A DNA stretch of 64,000 nt, taken from positions 124,001 through 188,000 of the forward strand of contig CALSNM010000001.1 of assembly GCA_943787725.1 (NCBI GenBank), written 5' to 3'. The stretch comes from an uncultured Flavobacteriales bacterium (GTDB lineage: Bacteria > Bacteroidota > Bacteroidia > Flavobacteriales_D > Parvicellaceae). How positions within the stretch are numbered: position 1 is the stretch's first letter; each line of letters begins with the position of its first letter. The notes below the pieces were generated by a model, which had not been told where the DNA came from, made no database searches, and saw only the letters and a program-made list of their open reading frames with translations. The translations under genes were made by a program, and so were the position numbers. This document shows positions 1 to 8,852 of this stretch, one piece after another.

Positions 1-1465
1 TCATGTTTCCTGGACCAAAAGGAGCAAATTGCTCTATTAATCGGTATATTTTAGGAAAAACATCTCCATACCTTGAAGGTTTAATATCTTCCGTATTAAG
101 TATTCCATCAATCCCAATTTCTCTTGTCTGCTGCTCTTGCGTTATTGAATCGGAAACTACCTGTTCAAAACGTTTTTGAAAAGCTTCCAAATTTTCAATT
201 TTTAAGGAAAGTCCAGCAGCGTATTTATGGCCTCCAAACTGTTCTAATAAGTCTGAACATTTTTCTATGGCTTGATGGACATCAAAGCCCTTTACGGAAC
301 GAGCAGAACCAGCTGCCATTCCATCATTTCCGGAAAGTACAATAGTTGGTTTGTAATATGATTCAATTAATCTGGATGCTACTATTCCAACAACTCCTTT
401 GTGCCAGTCTTTTTGAAAAACGACAGTAGATTTTTTTGATTCATCATCTTCGCTTACCATTTTAAGCGCTTCTTCCGTTATCGCAGCGTCAAGATCTCTT
501 CTTTGGTTATTATACGTATTGATTGTTTCTGACCACTCTTTAGAGCTATGTTCATCTTTTGACAACAGCAGTTCTACAGCATTTTTGGCAGAAGCCATTC
601 TTCCCGCGGCGTTTATTCTTGGCGCCAATTTAAAAACCAAATCAGTAATCGTTAAGTCATTTTTTTTGTTCGCTAATTCTAATATTGTTGCAATTCCTAC
701 CCTTGGCTTTTCATTAACCCTTTTTAGTCCATGATACGCCAATATTCTATTTTCTCCTGTCATTGGAACAATATCTGCTGCAATTGCAATTGCAACTAAA
801 TCTAAAAGCTCTTTCCAGGTTTCTTCATTTTCATCTCTAGATATTACAAGAGCTTGTGCCAATTTTAATCCAATTCCACATCCACATAATTCATCATATG
901 GGTATGAGCACGTTATTTTTTTAGGGTTTAATATTGCTAAAGCATCTGGGATTATTTTTCCTGGCGTATGGTGGTCGCAAATAATAAAATCAATTCCATA
1001 TTCATTTGCTTTTTCAATCTTATCGACGGCTTTGATCCCGCAATCTAGAGCTATGATTAGATTAATTTTCTTTACTTGCGCATATTCAATACTCTTTATG
1101 GAAACACCATAACCTTCTGTATATCTATCGGGTTGATAAAATTCAATGTTGGCGGTAAATCGACTTAAAAAAGAATACATCAGGGCAACCGATGCAGTCC
1201 CATCTACATCATAATCTCCGTAAACTAGAATATTTTGCTCTGTGTCTATCGCCTCATTGATGCGGTCTACAGCTTTTTGCATGTCCTCCATTAAGAAAGG
1301 GTCATGTAATGATTCTATTGATGGCCGAAAGAATTTCTTCGCTGCATCAAAAGTAGTTATGCCTCTTTCTACAAGTAATTTTGCAATGATTTTAGGTATT
1401 GCTAATTCCTTTTCTAATTGAGCAACTTGCTCTTTGTTTCCATCTTCTTTTATCTTCCAACGCAT
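1..1465 (-). CDS. recJ: Single-stranded-DNA-specific exonuclease RecJ, C-terminus beyond window
   Basis: RecJ is a 5'-3' exonuclease on single-stranded DNA in recombination and mismatch or base-excision repair. The reading frame runs off the left edge, so about 488 residues of the usual ~570 are visible. Seen directly: the DHH-family metal motif VYGDYDVDG near residues 79-88, LIIALDCGI, ICDHHTPG near 161-168, and the DHHA1 motif FGGHKYAAGL near 408-417, followed by FAPFGPGNM. These are RecJ signatures. The start is the ATG at 1463-1465 (MRWKIKEDGN), which matches the usual RecJ N-terminus. The gene is divergent from the next gene. Identity is secure; only the C-terminal OB-fold end is missing. 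Confidence 0.96.
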   Translation of the reverse strand, partial: MRWKIKEDGNKEQVAQLEKELAIPKIIAKLLVERGITTFDAAKKFFRPSIESLHDPFLMEDMQKAVDRINEAIDTEQNILVYGDYDVDGTASVALMYSFLSRFTANIEFYQPDRYTEGYGVSIKSIEYAQVKKINLIIALDCGIKAVDKIEKANEYGIDFIICDHHTPGKIIPDALAILNPKKITCSYPYDELCGCGIGLKLAQALVISRDENEETWKELLDLVAIAIAADIVPMTGENRILAYHGLKRVNEKPRVGIATILELANKKNDLTITDLVFKLAPRINAAGRMASAKNAVELLLSKDEHSSKEWSETINTYNNQRRDLDAAITEEALKMVSEDDESKKSTVVFQKDWHKGVVGIVASRLIESYYKPTIVLSGNDGMAAGSARSVKGFDVHQAIEKCSDLLEQFGGHKYAAGLSLKIENLEAFQKRFEQVVSDSITQEQQTREIGIDGILNTEDIKPSRYGDVFPKIYRLIEQFAPFGPGNM

Positions 1466-1571
1466 ATAAGGGGTTTGTTTATGTAACAAATTGAACCTTT
1501 TAGCATATAAAGGTAATTATTAGTACCTGGCTATGCTAAAACAATTAAAAACTTTGTCTATTTTCGAATCA

Positions 1572-2240
1572 ATGAAGGCTACAGTTACAATAATACTAGT
1601 TTGGAACGTATTTTTATTACGAGCTCAAGAAGAAGTGACGTCTTTTTATTTTTCTGAGCCGCAGCCTAGTTCAATTATTCCATTAGAGAAATTTGATGAT
1701 GATATTTGCGGACGATATCTTTACGCAAAAGACACCTTAAAAAGCTTGATTATCACCCCTGATAGCATCTATACACACTTTGGAACTTTTACTTATTTAC
1801 CCTCAAAAGAAATCGAAGCATCCGATAAATATAGTTTAAAGAATGATTTATTATATGGAATTAAGGAAGGCCAAGGAATTCCTTATAAAGAGAGAAATGA
1901 TACAATTTTCACATATGTAACCCAAAACGATTTACTTTTTAAACCAACTAAGAATCACAAATTAAATAAAAGCGGTGATAAATTCTACTTGAACACCCAG
2001 GAAGATAATGGGTTTTATTCAACTGAAGTATTTTCATTGGAAGAAAAAAAGTTAATTGTTTATTCCATTGATCATGAGCAAGTTTTGGAAGAAATTTTGC
2101 AATTTAAATCCACCAGAACGATGCAGGTTGATGGTTTTAAGACTTATCTCTCTGCTCCCACCAAGAGTGAATTCATTTCATTTGTTGAGAATAAAGGTTT
2201 TAGAGATAAAACAGTTTATCTCGACTCGGAGAAACTGTAA
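1572..2240 (+). CDS. Hypothetical secreted protein
   Basis: No family is recognised. I chose the ATG at 1572 because it begins a clean signal peptide (MKATVTIILVWNVFLLRAQ, cleavage after Ala-Gln). An upstream in-frame ATG at 1533 would add 13 residues before it. The mature part, about 200 residues, is rich in Lys, Asp, Thr and aromatic residues, has no transmembrane segment, and contains short alternating stretches that look like beta-structure. Export to the periplasm or outer membrane is inferred. It is divergent from recJ and is followed 40 bases later by a small gene on the same strand. Function is unknown. Confidence 0.7.
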   Translation: MKATVTIILVWNVFLLRAQEEVTSFYFSEPQPSSIIPLEKFDDDICGRYLYAKDTLKSLIITPDSIYTHFGTFTYLPSKEIEASDKYSLKNDLLYGIKEGQGIPYKERNDTIFTYVTQNDLLFKPTKNHKLNKSGDKFYLNTQEDNGFYSTEVFSLEEKKLIVYSIDHEQVLEEILQFKSTRTMQVDGFKTYLSAPTKSEFISFVENKGFRDKTVYLDSEKL

Positions 2241-2245
2241 ATTAC

Positions 2246-2276
2246 TTGTCATTTTGTTTAAACTCAACTATCTTCG
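2246..2276 (+). promoter_or_regulatory. Possible Bacteroidota-type promoter
   Basis: TTG at 2246-2248, a 20-base spacer and TATCTTCG at 2269-2276 resemble the -33 TTTG / -7 TAnnTTTG pattern. The -7 box ends four bases before the ATG at 2281, so a transcript from here would have almost no leader. Confidence 0.35.
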
Positions 2277-2280
2277 CTTT

Positions 2281-2502
2281 ATGAGTGAAGAAATAGAAGC
2301 TTTAACAGAGGCTATTCAATTGGAAAAAGAAAATCTACTTAATTTAATTTTAGAAAGGTTAGGTTATTCTGAAGTAGAAGAAGAGTTATTTCAAGATTTA
2401 TTGCAGCTCATAGATGCCTCGGATGCTAAAAGATTTAAATATTTAAAAGCACTTGAAGGGCAGCAAGTTGTGGATAAAGTACTTAAAGATAGATTGGTTT
2501 GA
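2281..2502 (+). CDS. Small acidic hypothetical protein
   Basis: A 73-residue, Glu- and Leu-rich protein (MSEEIEALTEAIQLEKENLL) that should be largely helical. There is no signal peptide or transmembrane segment, so it is probably cytosolic. The frame is open further upstream, but that part overlaps the preceding gene, and the ATG at 2281 gives a sensible start. Its stop codon overlaps the TTG start of the next gene by four bases (TTGA), which implies translational coupling and a shared role. No domain is recognised. Confidence 0.7.
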   Translation: MSEEIEALTEAIQLEKENLLNLILERLGYSEVEEELFQDLLQLIDASDAKRFKYLKALEGQQVVDKVLKDRLV

Positions 2503-2948
2503 GTTTTAGAAAGTTAACAGAAGGTGAATTGGAAGAACTCAAAGATGAGTTTATTCAGTATTTAGTAGCAAATGGTGTTGATGCTGAACTTTGGGAGCAG
2601 TATAAAAAAAATGAAATTGAAAAAGCTGACCTTTTCATTCAACAATTTAGCAACGTAGTCCTCCAGAAATCATTAGAAAAAGTTGAATACCTAGAACATC
2701 GTACTCCTTCAGATGTAAAACTTTTCTATTGTGGAAAAGAGCGTATTGATTTAATTGCATTAAAATCTTCTGCTGTTGATTTAACCAATATGGCAGAGTT
2801 TAATCCGGAAGATTTTAAGAATATTGAAATTTTCAAAGCAACCAAGCCATATAGCAAAAACAGGGAAGTTGAACTTTTTGAACTGACCGAGAAAGGTTGT
2901 CAAATTACAACTCATATCCTTTATGATTTATTAAAACAGATGGTTTAA
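2499..2948 (+). CDS. DUF6495-like conserved protein
   Basis: A 149-residue cytosolic protein. Its N-terminus (FRKLTEGELEELKDEFIQYL) and the motifs VEYLEHRTPSDVKLF and DLTNMAEFNPEDFKNIEIF fit a protein conserved in Bacteroidota that I recall as DUF6495; its function is unknown. The start is a TTG at 2499 overlapping the stop of the upstream gene. It is preferred because the homologous N-terminal motif begins immediately and no ATG lies nearby. The family assignment is from memory. The gene itself is well supported by its length, coupling and codon pattern. Confidence 0.8.
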   Translation: MSFRKLTEGELEELKDEFIQYLVANGVDAELWEQYKKNEIEKADLFIQQFSNVVLQKSLEKVEYLEHRTPSDVKLFYCGKERIDLIALKSSAVDLTNMAEFNPEDFKNIEIFKATKPYSKNREVELFELTEKGCQITTHILYDLLKQMV

Positions 2949-3031
2949 AACCAAAAGTTAAAATTCAATTTTTTATATTAACAAACTTCTAATTATATTC
3001 GCACTTTGAAAAAAGGAAAATAAATTAGATT

Positions 3032-3859
3032 ATGAGATTAGGGCAACTAGCAAGGGAATTAAAGATTAAGCCATCAGAGATAGTAAAGTTTCTGAAGGAC
3101 GAAGCTAAAGTTGAAATTGAAAATGGCCCAAATACAAAGTTGGAAAATGAGCACGTAACTTTGGTTACTGATAAATTTTCAACTGCTAAAAATGAAGATG
3201 TTAAGGTCGATACAGAGATGGAAGAGGAAAACGTTGTCGAGAAAAAAATTGAAAAACCAACTTCTAAGAAGCCCGCAGCTAAAGAAACAAGAGTTTCTGG
3301 CGAGGATGAAGTTTTTCCTGATCCAAAGACCATTACAGTAGATCCTAATGCAGAATTAATTAAAGCTAGAAAGCCCACTTTCCAGGAGTTTAAGGTTGTG
3401 GATAAAATAGATTTACCTGAAACGAATGCAAAAACAGTTATAGAAGTAGATGGAGTAATGTTAAGCCCAGAAGAGGTTGAGCAAAGAGAAGCCAAGGAAA
3501 AAGAAGAGAGAGACGCTGCAATTGAAGCTGAAAGAAAAAGAAAAGCAGAAATTAAAGCTCAAAAGGACAAGGAGAAAGCTCTAGCTGAAGAAAAGCGATT
3601 AGAAAAGCTTTCGATTGATAAGGAAAGGAAAAGAAAAAGGGAAGAAGAAGCTGAAAAGAAAAGAAAAGAAGCAAAAGCAAAAAAAATCAAAGAAGAACGT
3701 ACTGCATTTTACAAAACACACCACGCATCTAAAGTTCAGAAAACTGTTAAAAAGACCAAAAATAAAGTTACTTCAGAAGAAGTTGTTTCTGTCGAAAAAG
3801 AAACTTCAGAAGAACCTAAGACAGGTCTTGCTAAATTATGGAAATGGTTCAATACCTAA
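3032..3859 (+). CDS. IF2-N domain protein with lysine-rich coiled coil
   Basis: Residues 1-50 (MRLGQLARELKIKPSEIVKF) look like the small IF2-N helical domain at the start of bacterial initiation factor 2. No GTPase domain follows. Instead there is an acidic and Lys-rich linker, then from about residue 150 to 235 a highly charged Glu/Lys/Arg/Ala segment predicted to be a long helix or coiled coil. The last ~10 residues (GLAKLWKWFN) are hydrophobic and aromatic. At 275 residues it is far too short for IF2. It overlaps thiL tail to tail by three to four bases. RNA or ribosome association is inferred from the domain and charge only. Confidence 0.85.
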   Translation: MRLGQLARELKIKPSEIVKFLKDEAKVEIENGPNTKLENEHVTLVTDKFSTAKNEDVKVDTEMEEENVVEKKIEKPTSKKPAAKETRVSGEDEVFPDPKTITVDPNAELIKARKPTFQEFKVVDKIDLPETNAKTVIEVDGVMLSPEEVEQREAKEKEERDAAIEAERKRKAEIKAQKDKEKALAEEKRLEKLSIDKERKRKREEEAEKKRKEAKAKKIKEERTAFYKTHHASKVQKTVKKTKNKVTSEEVVSVEKETSEEPKTGLAKLWKWFNT

Positions 3860-4911
3860 CTTTCGTTATTCGTTTTGCCAAAACTATCCCATCCCTGGGC
3901 AGTTAAAGGCATTACAGACCCCCCTGTAGAGATAAAGTTCGTTCCACTTTCTATATTAGTCATGTGTCCAATAACGGTCAAATGAGGATTGCCCTTTATC
4001 TTATCGTAATCAGCTTGCGGCACAGTAAATAGTAGCTCATAGTCTTCACCTCCATTTAGTGCACACACCGTTGGGTCGAGATTAAAATCTCTAGCTGTTT
4101 GATAGGTTTGCGGGTCAATGGGGAGTTTCTCTTCATATACGTTGCATCCCGTTCCTGACGCTTTACATAAATGTTTCACTTCAGAAGCTATTCCATCGGA
4201 AACATCAATCATACTCGATGGAGTTAATTCCATTTTTAATAGTAGCTCAATAATATCTTTTCTTGCCTCAGGCTTTAGTTGACGACTCAGTATGTAATCG
4301 TTTCCATCTAAATCGGGTTGTATAGTAGGAGAAGATCTCCATACTTCTTTTTCTCTTTGAAGAAGCATTAGTCCAATATATGCTCCTCCTAAATCCCCTG
4401 AAACTACAATTAAATCACCATCTTTTGCTCCTGACCTATAAACTGCTTTGTTTTTTTCAATTTCTCCAATTGCAGTAACACTAATCACGAGACCGGATAA
4501 GCTTGAAGTTGTGTCACCTCCAACTAAATCTAAACCGTAATAGTTACATGCCAATTCCATTCCTTCGTAAATTTCTTCGATTGCCTCTACAGAATATTTA
4601 CTGGATATGGCTATAGATACCGTTACTTGACGAGGTTGGGCATTCATAGCATATATATCACTTAAGTTAACCACGATTGATTTATATCCCAAGTGCTTAA
4701 GCGGTGTAAAAATCATATCGAAGTGAATTCCCTCAACTAACATGTCTGTAGTTACAACGATATCTCTATCACCATAGTTTAAGATCGCAGCATCATCACC
4801 AATTCCTTTTTTGGTAGATGAATTGTTGATTTGAATCTTATCAGTAAGATGACTAATTAATCCAAACTCTCCCAAATCATTAAGCTCTGTTCTTTTCTCG
4901 TTTTCCTGCAT
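3856..4911 (-). CDS. thiL: Thiamine-monophosphate kinase
   Basis: ThiL phosphorylates thiamine monophosphate to the cofactor thiamine diphosphate with ATP, in the cytosol. The 351-residue product has the family's ATP and Mg-binding motifs in order: GIGDDAAIL near residue 37, VTTDMLVEGIHFD near 55, LGYKSIVVNLSDIYAMNAQP near 73-93, GLDLVGGDTTSS near 125, and MIDVSDGIASEVKHL and LNGGEDYELLFT in the C-terminal half, as in the PurM/AIR-synthase fold. The length is normal. The ATG at 4909-4911 gives the expected N-terminus. No other thiamine genes are nearby. A TACTTTTG box lies five bases upstream of the start. Confidence 0.96.
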   Translation of the reverse strand: MQENEKRTELNDLGEFGLISHLTDKIQINNSSTKKGIGDDAAILNYGDRDIVVTTDMLVEGIHFDMIFTPLKHLGYKSIVVNLSDIYAMNAQPRQVTVSIAISSKYSVEAIEEIYEGMELACNYYGLDLVGGDTTSSLSGLVISVTAIGEIEKNKAVYRSGAKDGDLIVVSGDLGGAYIGLMLLQREKEVWRSSPTIQPDLDGNDYILSRQLKPEARKDIIELLLKMELTPSSMIDVSDGIASEVKHLCKASGTGCNVYEEKLPIDPQTYQTARDFNLDPTVCALNGGEDYELLFTVPQADYDKIKGNPHLTVIGHMTNIESGTNFISTGGSVMPLTAQGWDSFGKTNNES

Positions 4912-4916
4912 GGCTG

Positions 4917-4924
4917 CAAAAGTA
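4917..4924 (-). promoter_or_regulatory. -7 promoter element upstream of thiL
   Basis: The minus strand reads TACTTTTG, a perfect match to TAnnTTTG, ending five bases before the thiL ATG. No clear -33 TTTG stands at the usual spacing. If used, it would give a leaderless or nearly leaderless thiL mRNA. Confidence 0.4.
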
Positions 4925-5112
4925 GAAAAACAAATTTTAAGAATTGAAAATATATGATTTTAATAACATTTACTGAAATATAAATAACCAAACCACTTAA
5001 TTAAGTATGTTTAATATCGAAATTCCGTTTCGAAAACTGTAAGTAACGTCTAAAAAAAAAGGTTTAACTTTATACGTATTAAAATTGTTAGAAAAAGTAA
5101 TACAATTATTAT

Positions 5113-5120
5113 TAACTTTG
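5113..5120 (+). promoter_or_regulatory. -7 promoter element upstream of the GAF gene
   Basis: TAACTTTG matches TAnnTTTG and lies 53 bases before the ATG at 5174, in the divergent gap between thiL and the GAF gene. The best TTG is at 5085-5087, spaced rather far (25 bases). A second near-match, TAACTTTA, is at 5065-5072. Confidence 0.4.
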
Positions 5121-5173
5121 GTAACCTCAGAAAAAACAGCTTACTTATCAGCTGTAAAATTTAAATACAAAAT

Positions 5174-6391
5174 ATGGACAGGATTAATGTATTAGCAGAG
5201 TCAAATAGTAGGCAAAATTTATTTACCAAAGAACTATTAGCTGAAACTAATGATGCTGAACTCCAGGAAATAGTTAAAAATGCTTCCGAAGAACTGAACA
5301 GCCCTATAGCGCTTGTAAGCCTTGTCTTAGATCAAGTACAATTCTTTAAAGCACACATTGGTTTGCCACCTGTGCTTGCTGAAGCAAGGGGTACTCATCG
5401 AGATGTTTCTTTTTGTCAATTCGTAGTTAAAGATGGAGAGGCTTTTGAGGTTAATGATGCAGCAAATGATCCACGAATTCCCCAGCATGTTGTAAAAGAA
5501 TACAATATCCAATCTTACCTTGGAGTTCCTATAAAATTAGAGGAAGCAGTTATGGGGTCACTTTGCGTTCTAGACACAAAAAAAAGAGATTTTTCAAAAG
5601 AAGAGCATGCTTCATTAAAAAAGTTAGCGGACCTTGTTAACATTCGACTGAAATATCTCACAAAAGACAGAAGACAGACAAGATTAGATTTAACCGAGGC
5701 AACATTAATACCAGCGATTAAAGAAATGTACAACTCATTAGCGTCTATTGAACGCTTTATTCAACTAGGCTATTCTTCTGGTAAATCCATTAAGACATAT
5801 CTTAATCATTCAAATCATATTTTTTCTGACAAATTAAAATTTACGGATGCGATAAGATTAGCCCATGAAGCGGCTGCTACAAAACACGAAGAAAGTGAAG
5901 ACTTTCTTCTTGAAATGGAGTTTTCGCTAAAGGACAGCATAGATTGTCTGAAAGCCCTAGAGGCTTTGGTAACAAATGCCGAATCAACTAACATATCAGA
6001 AATCGTAACTTCAGCGCAAGACCTTTCAAGGCATTCAACAAAACTAATTGGAGGATTCACCTTACCGGATTTCAAATCGGACCCAGTAATTTACGCAAAA
6101 GGAAACCTAGCATTAGCTATTGCAACCAACTGCTTGCTAACGATGTCTGAAGAAATTGGAAAAAGAAATTCGAATAAAGGAATTGAACTTAAAATTGATG
6201 AAAAATCAACTACGGTTGAGTTAATTTTCACATCTGTTGACATCGATGAGCCCAACATGCTAAACGTAGTTAATAAATTAAATAATTTAATTTCAAGTGA
6301 AATGCCCTCACTCAAGCTCAGGTCTGATGGAGCAAAACTCATTTTAGAATTTAATATTATTGTTGATAAAAGCAAGAGTTTAGACCGTTGA
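5174..6391 (+). CDS. GAF domain sensory protein with kinase-like C-terminus
   Basis: Residues ~25-160 form a GAF domain of the type often found before bacterial histidine kinases: FFKAHIGLPP, REVSFCQFVV-like VSFCQFVVKDGEAFEVNDA, and YLGVPIKLEEAVMGSLCVLD. GAF domains bind small ligands. The ~240 residues after it are mostly helical, then end in an alternating segment (LALAIATNCLLTMSEEIGK; VELIFTSVDI) that resembles a histidine-kinase ATPase domain without recognisable H, N or G boxes. There is no signal peptide or transmembrane segment, so it is cytosolic. It may be a degenerate kinase or an adaptor; this is inference. It converges on the TonB receptor gene. Confidence 0.85.
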   Translation: MDRINVLAESNSRQNLFTKELLAETNDAELQEIVKNASEELNSPIALVSLVLDQVQFFKAHIGLPPVLAEARGTHRDVSFCQFVVKDGEAFEVNDAANDPRIPQHVVKEYNIQSYLGVPIKLEEAVMGSLCVLDTKKRDFSKEEHASLKKLADLVNIRLKYLTKDRRQTRLDLTEATLIPAIKEMYNSLASIERFIQLGYSSGKSIKTYLNHSNHIFSDKLKFTDAIRLAHEAAATKHEESEDFLLEMEFSLKDSIDCLKALEALVTNAESTNISEIVTSAQDLSRHSTKLIGGFTLPDFKSDPVIYAKGNLALAIATNCLLTMSEEIGKRNSNKGIELKIDEKSTTVELIFTSVDIDEPNMLNVVNKLNNLISSEMPSLKLRSDGAKLILEFNIIVDKSKSLDR

Positions 6392-6401
6392 ATAAAGTTA
6401 T

Positions 6402-8852
6402 TCAAAAACATACTAGCAAACTCAAACTCGGAGTAAAAGGAACGCCAGACGCATAAGCAATTGAGCCATCTGGAAAACTTGAAAACTGATTTAATCTAAC
6501 GTTTTGGGCGTTAAACAAGTTGAGTACTGAAATGCCTATATCCACATCAATTCTGCGAGAGACAAGATCATATTCCAAGCCCAAGTCGAAACGAGAATAA
6601 GGCTCTCTTCCTTTAAAATAGAACCCTTCCAAACTATTATTAAATCCGGATCCATATACTTGATTAAGAGATATTTTAAACTTTTTGAAACGTAATAATA
6701 GAGCCAATTTTATTTCATGCCTTTGATCTTGAGGAGCATCAGTAAATTCATTATTTGAACTTTGTTCAAACCTTTCCTCAACTTTTCCCAGAGAGTAAGC
6801 TACTAGTAATTCATGTGTTCCAATTTTATTTTTTAGCAGAAAATCTATCCCATAAGATTTAGATTCACCTACAGAATGAAACAATCCACTGATACTATCA
6901 ATCATAAAATACCGATTGATATTCGATGTGGTTTTAAAAAACCCCTCCACAGTTAATTCAGTAGAATTGGCCGCATACGATAAGGACAATGCATTATGAA
7001 TTCCATTAACAGAAGGCGCGGATACACGGTTACTCGTCTGCCAGAAAAAAGTTCGCTGACCGTAGTTGTCTGTCAGTAATGATTTTGAAATGTATTGACG
7101 ATACAAACCCGAACCAAACTTAATATCCCAATATTCACTTAAGTTATATTTACCATTAATTCTAGGTTGCAAAAAAGATTGTAACCCTGATACTACAAAA
7201 TCTAATTTTAACCCTGCCTCCAACGTTAGCTGACCAAATTGAAAGGAGTTTTTAACAAAAGAAGACAACCGCTCTAAACTATTGTCAGATTGATTTAAAA
7301 ACAAACTGTCAGACTTTATTGAAAGTTGATAGTCATTTTGAACATACGAGATACCAGTCAAGATATTCACCCACCTAGACGCAGGAAATTGATGTGTTAT
7401 TTGCAAAGTACCCTTGGAAATAAAATTATTTACACTATCTGAAGATAAAACACCTACAGGGGTAGAAAAATGACTTTCAGACGTGTATTCCGTAGTATAT
7501 AAACTATTAGACAATTGAACAGAAGTAATTCCTCCTTTTTTCCACATTCTATTATACAGAAATGCTCCTCCTGTTTGCTTTGAGGTTATCTTTAATCTGT
7601 GAAAATATCCGTCTTTTTCTTTAGTCAAAGATTCGTAATAGTCATCTGAACTTCCGAGAAGACTGAACTGCAGTTGATCGTTATTATTAAAGTATGTATT
7701 GAATTTTATATTGTAATCGCTAAAGTTATATCTCGGATAAAAGTATTTATCATTACTTTTTGTTCTTAACAAACCTTCCATGAATGGATAATATGAATAT
7801 CGTCCGGCAATCTGAAGGTTTGACGAAAACTTTTCAAAAGGAAGGTTGGCATAAGCCCCCGTAATTTGATTGTTTACAGATAGTTTGAGTTGTGTAGTGT
7901 CAACACTCCCCTTTTTCCCATTGATATGTAAAGCTCCACCTACACCATCTGCGACATCCACATTGTAAGCACCTTTATAAATCTCAATATTTTTAATTAT
8001 TAATGGATTTACGCGTCCGATTCCATCATTGATTCCTCGACTGTGGAATAAGGTTACTCCGTCAAAATCAATATTATTTTCACCAGGATATGACCCCCAA
8101 ACAATATAATCAGAAGTTGACTCGCCTGAAGCAGAAATTCCAGGATACAATCTTATTGTGTTAAAGATTAAGTTGCTTCCATTACCAGGAACCAAATTTG
8201 AGGCAATATCATTCAATTGTATTTCTCCTATAGAACCCCCTGTGCTCCTGTAACAAATAGGCCTATAATTAACTTCAACCTCATTTAATTTCATTACCGA
8301 ACTCTGGAGAGGTATATTTAAATGACTCCCAGAGTTTAGGATTGTATCCTTTTCATAATATCCTAAATATTTCAGACGAATTATTTGTTTTGATTGGTTC
8401 GATTTATAGCTAAAATGACCATTATCCGAACTAGTTATTATTTGATTTCCTATTTTCAATGTGGCGAAAGGCAATGGCTCTGAAGTATTCCTATCTATCA
8501 CAACTCCCTGAAACAAATACATAAGTTTCTTTCTTGGAACAATTGAATCTTCCGCAACAGGCGCAGCCTCTCGAAACGAATAAACACCTCCTAATTTCCG
8601 AACTTCTAGCTGACAATAACCTGCTAAATAGTAAAAAGCCTCCGAGAGATTCTCAAAGGCTTTATCAATTGTTATTAAACAGCTATTGGCTTTAGATGCA
8701 TTTATCGACACCTGTGTATTATGGTCCTTACTCAAGTCTAATAAAACATCATTTAAAGAAAGGTCCTGGTAGGTTAATTTCACCTCTTGTCCAATTAATG
8801 TATTGCACAAAAACCCTAACCAAAGGACTATGATGTTATGTTTAATCCTCAC
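6402..8852 (-). CDS. TonB-dependent outer-membrane receptor with STN signalling domain
   Basis: An 816-residue outer-membrane transporter/signal receptor of FecA type. In order: signal peptide (residues 1-21), an STN domain (~22-92, VKLTYQDLSLNDVLLDLSKD), a carboxypeptidase-regulatory-like beta-sandwich (~110-190), a plug domain (~205-310, including YPGISASGESTSDYIVWG and KNIEIYKGAYNVDVADGVGG), then a beta-barrel to the C-terminus, which ends in Phe (LSLLVCF). The STN domain is the part that contacts FecR in cell-surface signalling, and fecR and the ECF sigma gene lie directly upstream. The start is a GTG overlapping the fecR stop by one base. The substrate cannot be read from sequence. No SusD-like partner is present. 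Confidence 0.92.
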   Translation of the reverse strand: MRIKHNIIVLWLGFLCNTLIGQEVKLTYQDLSLNDVLLDLSKDHNTQVSINASKANSCLITIDKAFENLSEAFYYLAGYCQLEVRKLGGVYSFREAAPVAEDSIVPRKKLMYLFQGVVIDRNTSEPLPFATLKIGNQIITSSDNGHFSYKSNQSKQIIRLKYLGYYEKDTILNSGSHLNIPLQSSVMKLNEVEVNYRPICYRSTGGSIGEIQLNDIASNLVPGNGSNLIFNTIRLYPGISASGESTSDYIVWGSYPGENNIDFDGVTLFHSRGINDGIGRVNPLIIKNIEIYKGAYNVDVADGVGGALHINGKKGSVDTTQLKLSVNNQITGAYANLPFEKFSSNLQIAGRYSYYPFMEGLLRTKSNDKYFYPRYNFSDYNIKFNTYFNNNDQLQFSLLGSSDDYYESLTKEKDGYFHRLKITSKQTGGAFLYNRMWKKGGITSVQLSNSLYTTEYTSESHFSTPVGVLSSDSVNNFISKGTLQITHQFPASRWVNILTGISYVQNDYQLSIKSDSLFLNQSDNSLERLSSFVKNSFQFGQLTLEAGLKLDFVVSGLQSFLQPRINGKYNLSEYWDIKFGSGLYRQYISKSLLTDNYGQRTFFWQTSNRVSAPSVNGIHNALSLSYAANSTELTVEGFFKTTSNINRYFMIDSISGLFHSVGESKSYGIDFLLKNKIGTHELLVAYSLGKVEERFEQSSNNEFTDAPQDQRHEIKLALLLRFKKFKISLNQVYGSGFNNSLEGFYFKGREPYSRFDLGLEYDLVSRRIDVDIGISVLNLFNAQNVRLNQFSSFPDGSIAYASGVPFTPSLSLLVCF

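Noticed and set aside
3025-3495. Minus-strand frame of 156 codons opposite the IF2-N gene
   Set aside because: Ser/Thr-rich product without a recognisable motif; it is the antisense shadow of the Lys/Glu-rich coding strand.
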